A stretch of 64,000 nucleotides of DNA. It comes from Patagioenas fasciata (lineage: Eukaryota; Chordata; Aves; Columbiformes; Columbidae). Position 1 is the stretch's first letter, and the number at the start of each line of letters is the position of its first letter. The notes below the pieces were generated by a model, which ran no database searches, had not been told where the DNA came from, and saw only the letters and a list, made by a program, of their open reading frames with translations. The position numbers and the translations under genes were made by a program. This document shows, in pieces, positions 63,001 through 64,000 of this stretch. Location of the stretch: contig NC_092520.1 of the NCBI RefSeq assembly GCF_037038585.1, positions 4,972,001-5,036,000 on the forward strand, read 5' to 3'.

Positions 63001-64000
63001 CAAAAATACACAACTGTGAGCATGGCCAGCAACGGGACAGACTAGGCTGAGAGCCAGGAATTTTTTAGGAATGTTTTCAATCCCCTGAAGTGGTATTTCC
63101 CTCCTTGCTGACAGCTCTGAATTCCCTTGCTCAGAGCGCTCAGCTGTTGCTGTGTGCACACATCTTCACACGATGTTCCTGGGTTTATCTGAGCGACATA
63201 ATTCTTCAGCCTCCTTCGGAAATTGTTGCTCAGAACCACCTTTTGCACCAGATCCACGATGTCAGCTTTGCCCTCCTGAAGGTGGAGGCTGTGACTACAA
63301 CTCCCTGTATCCCATGGACATTAAATGATGTCCTTGGGAAGGTGGCAAATTTTGGGTGTAGCTAAATTCCTGCATTCCCATCGATGGTTGCGGTAAAGGT
63401 GCCGGGTTTGTTTGGCATCCCTGAGTGGCATGAAATTCCCTGTGGTGCCCACACTGCGCTGGCAAGAGTCAGCTGGTCCAAGGAGCCTCGCAGATAATGG
63501 CTCCTAAGATCTGCCCCGGCAAATAATGCCACAAAAAGCCTCGGAACGTGCTGCTGACTTTATGCCAGTTAAAACTTACTGTCAATGAGATTTTTTTTTC
63601 AGGAGAGAGTAGTAGAAATCTACGACAAATAATCTATAGGAGAGCATGAGGCAGAGCGTACTCATGTGCTATGATCTTCCCTAATCTTTGGACCAGTTCC
63701 ATCATTTGTTAGCAAAAAAAGGGGGAATGTTCTCCAATGGGAAACTGCCTGCACCTCTATTTTTGCTGTCAGCTCACTCCTTGAGCACAAATACAAGAAG
63801 AATAAAAGGAAAAAGACAAACAAGCCTACCAAAGCAAGGCCTCCACATGGTTCTCCTGTCAGGGTGAGAAAAAACATGTCCAATGGATGAGTCACTGGCC
63901 ACCACGCTGCCAGGAGGCCCTGGGATGCCACGAGGATGAGTGTGGCACCTGAGGAAGGTTTATTTACCGAGCTTTCCCTATCGCCTCCGAGTTGGATGGC

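Larger units (their letters stand above)
58647..64000 (-). other. GAB2: GAB2 upstream intron (partial)
   Basis: Sequence 5' of the first visible GAB2 exon. Apart from the polypurine tract and a short AAAT repeat I see no exon, no PH-domain coding sequence and no clear CR1. The first visible exon begins with two bases of a split codon, so a preceding coding exon must lie past the right edge. Confidence 0.75.

Noticed and set aside
1..64000. Prokaryote-type systems, CRISPR arrays, tRNA or rRNA genes
   Set aside because: None seen; the direct repeats found are CR1 tails, microsatellites or the minisatellite, without spacer structure.

Overview
The window is vertebrate nuclear DNA, almost certainly from a bird. 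About two dozen CR1-type LINE fragments are scattered through it. Their 3' ends carry the short (ATTCTRTG)-like direct repeats and the recurring 'gttggaagggacct / tcccttccaa' block typical of avian CR1. Genes are split by GT-AG introns. No prokaryotic, viral or CRISPR-like system is visible.

Two protein genes are readable, in convergent (tail-to-tail) order. (1) USP35, a ubiquitin-specific protease, is on the + strand. A CpG-rich promoter with a probable non-coding first exon lies at about 5.88-6.26 kb. An 11 kb intron follows, holding a 27-bp minisatellite, and then ten coding exons from 17161 to 34458. Spliced, these give 996 codons plus stop with an unbroken frame. A 3' UTR probably ends near 35.85 kb. 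(2) GAB2, the GRB2-associated docking/adaptor protein, is on the - strand. Only the eight 3' coding exons are here (58646 down to 45728, about 556 codons). The start codon and PH-domain exons lie beyond the right edge, upstream of a long intron of which at least 5.3 kb is in view. A repeat-poor region from about 38.6 to 45.7 kb is the likely GAB2 3' UTR. The USP35-GAB2 neighbourhood matches the order I know from mammals (KCTD21-USP35-GAB2). A minus-strand splice-donor-like site in the CpG island suggests that a divergent gene, possibly KCTD21, starts there and runs off the left edge.

Layout: 1-5.9 kb, non-coding sequence with one long and two tiny CR1 pieces; 5.9-6.3 kb, CpG island/bidirectional promoter; 6.3-7.9 kb, G-rich minisatellite; 8-17.1 kb, USP35 intron 1 with CR1 copies; 17.1-34.5 kb, USP35 coding exons; 34.5-35.85 kb, USP35 3' UTR; 35.9-38.6 kb, intergenic (TA-rich tract and a 1.07-kb CR1); 38.6-45.7 kb, probable GAB2 3' UTR; 45.7-58.65 kb, GAB2 exons; 58.65-64 kb, GAB2 intron with a 570-bp polypurine tract.

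The two proteins are not known to act in one pathway. Their adjacency is conserved synteny, not an operon. The points most worth a second look are: a CR1 element whose 3' end abuts a USP35 coding-exon acceptor and appears to supply its branch point; two adjacent perfect hairpins in a USP35 intron; the mosaic polypurine array; the ACTACAA-type motif in the bidirectional promoter; and two signalling-motif differences in the bird GAB2 tail.
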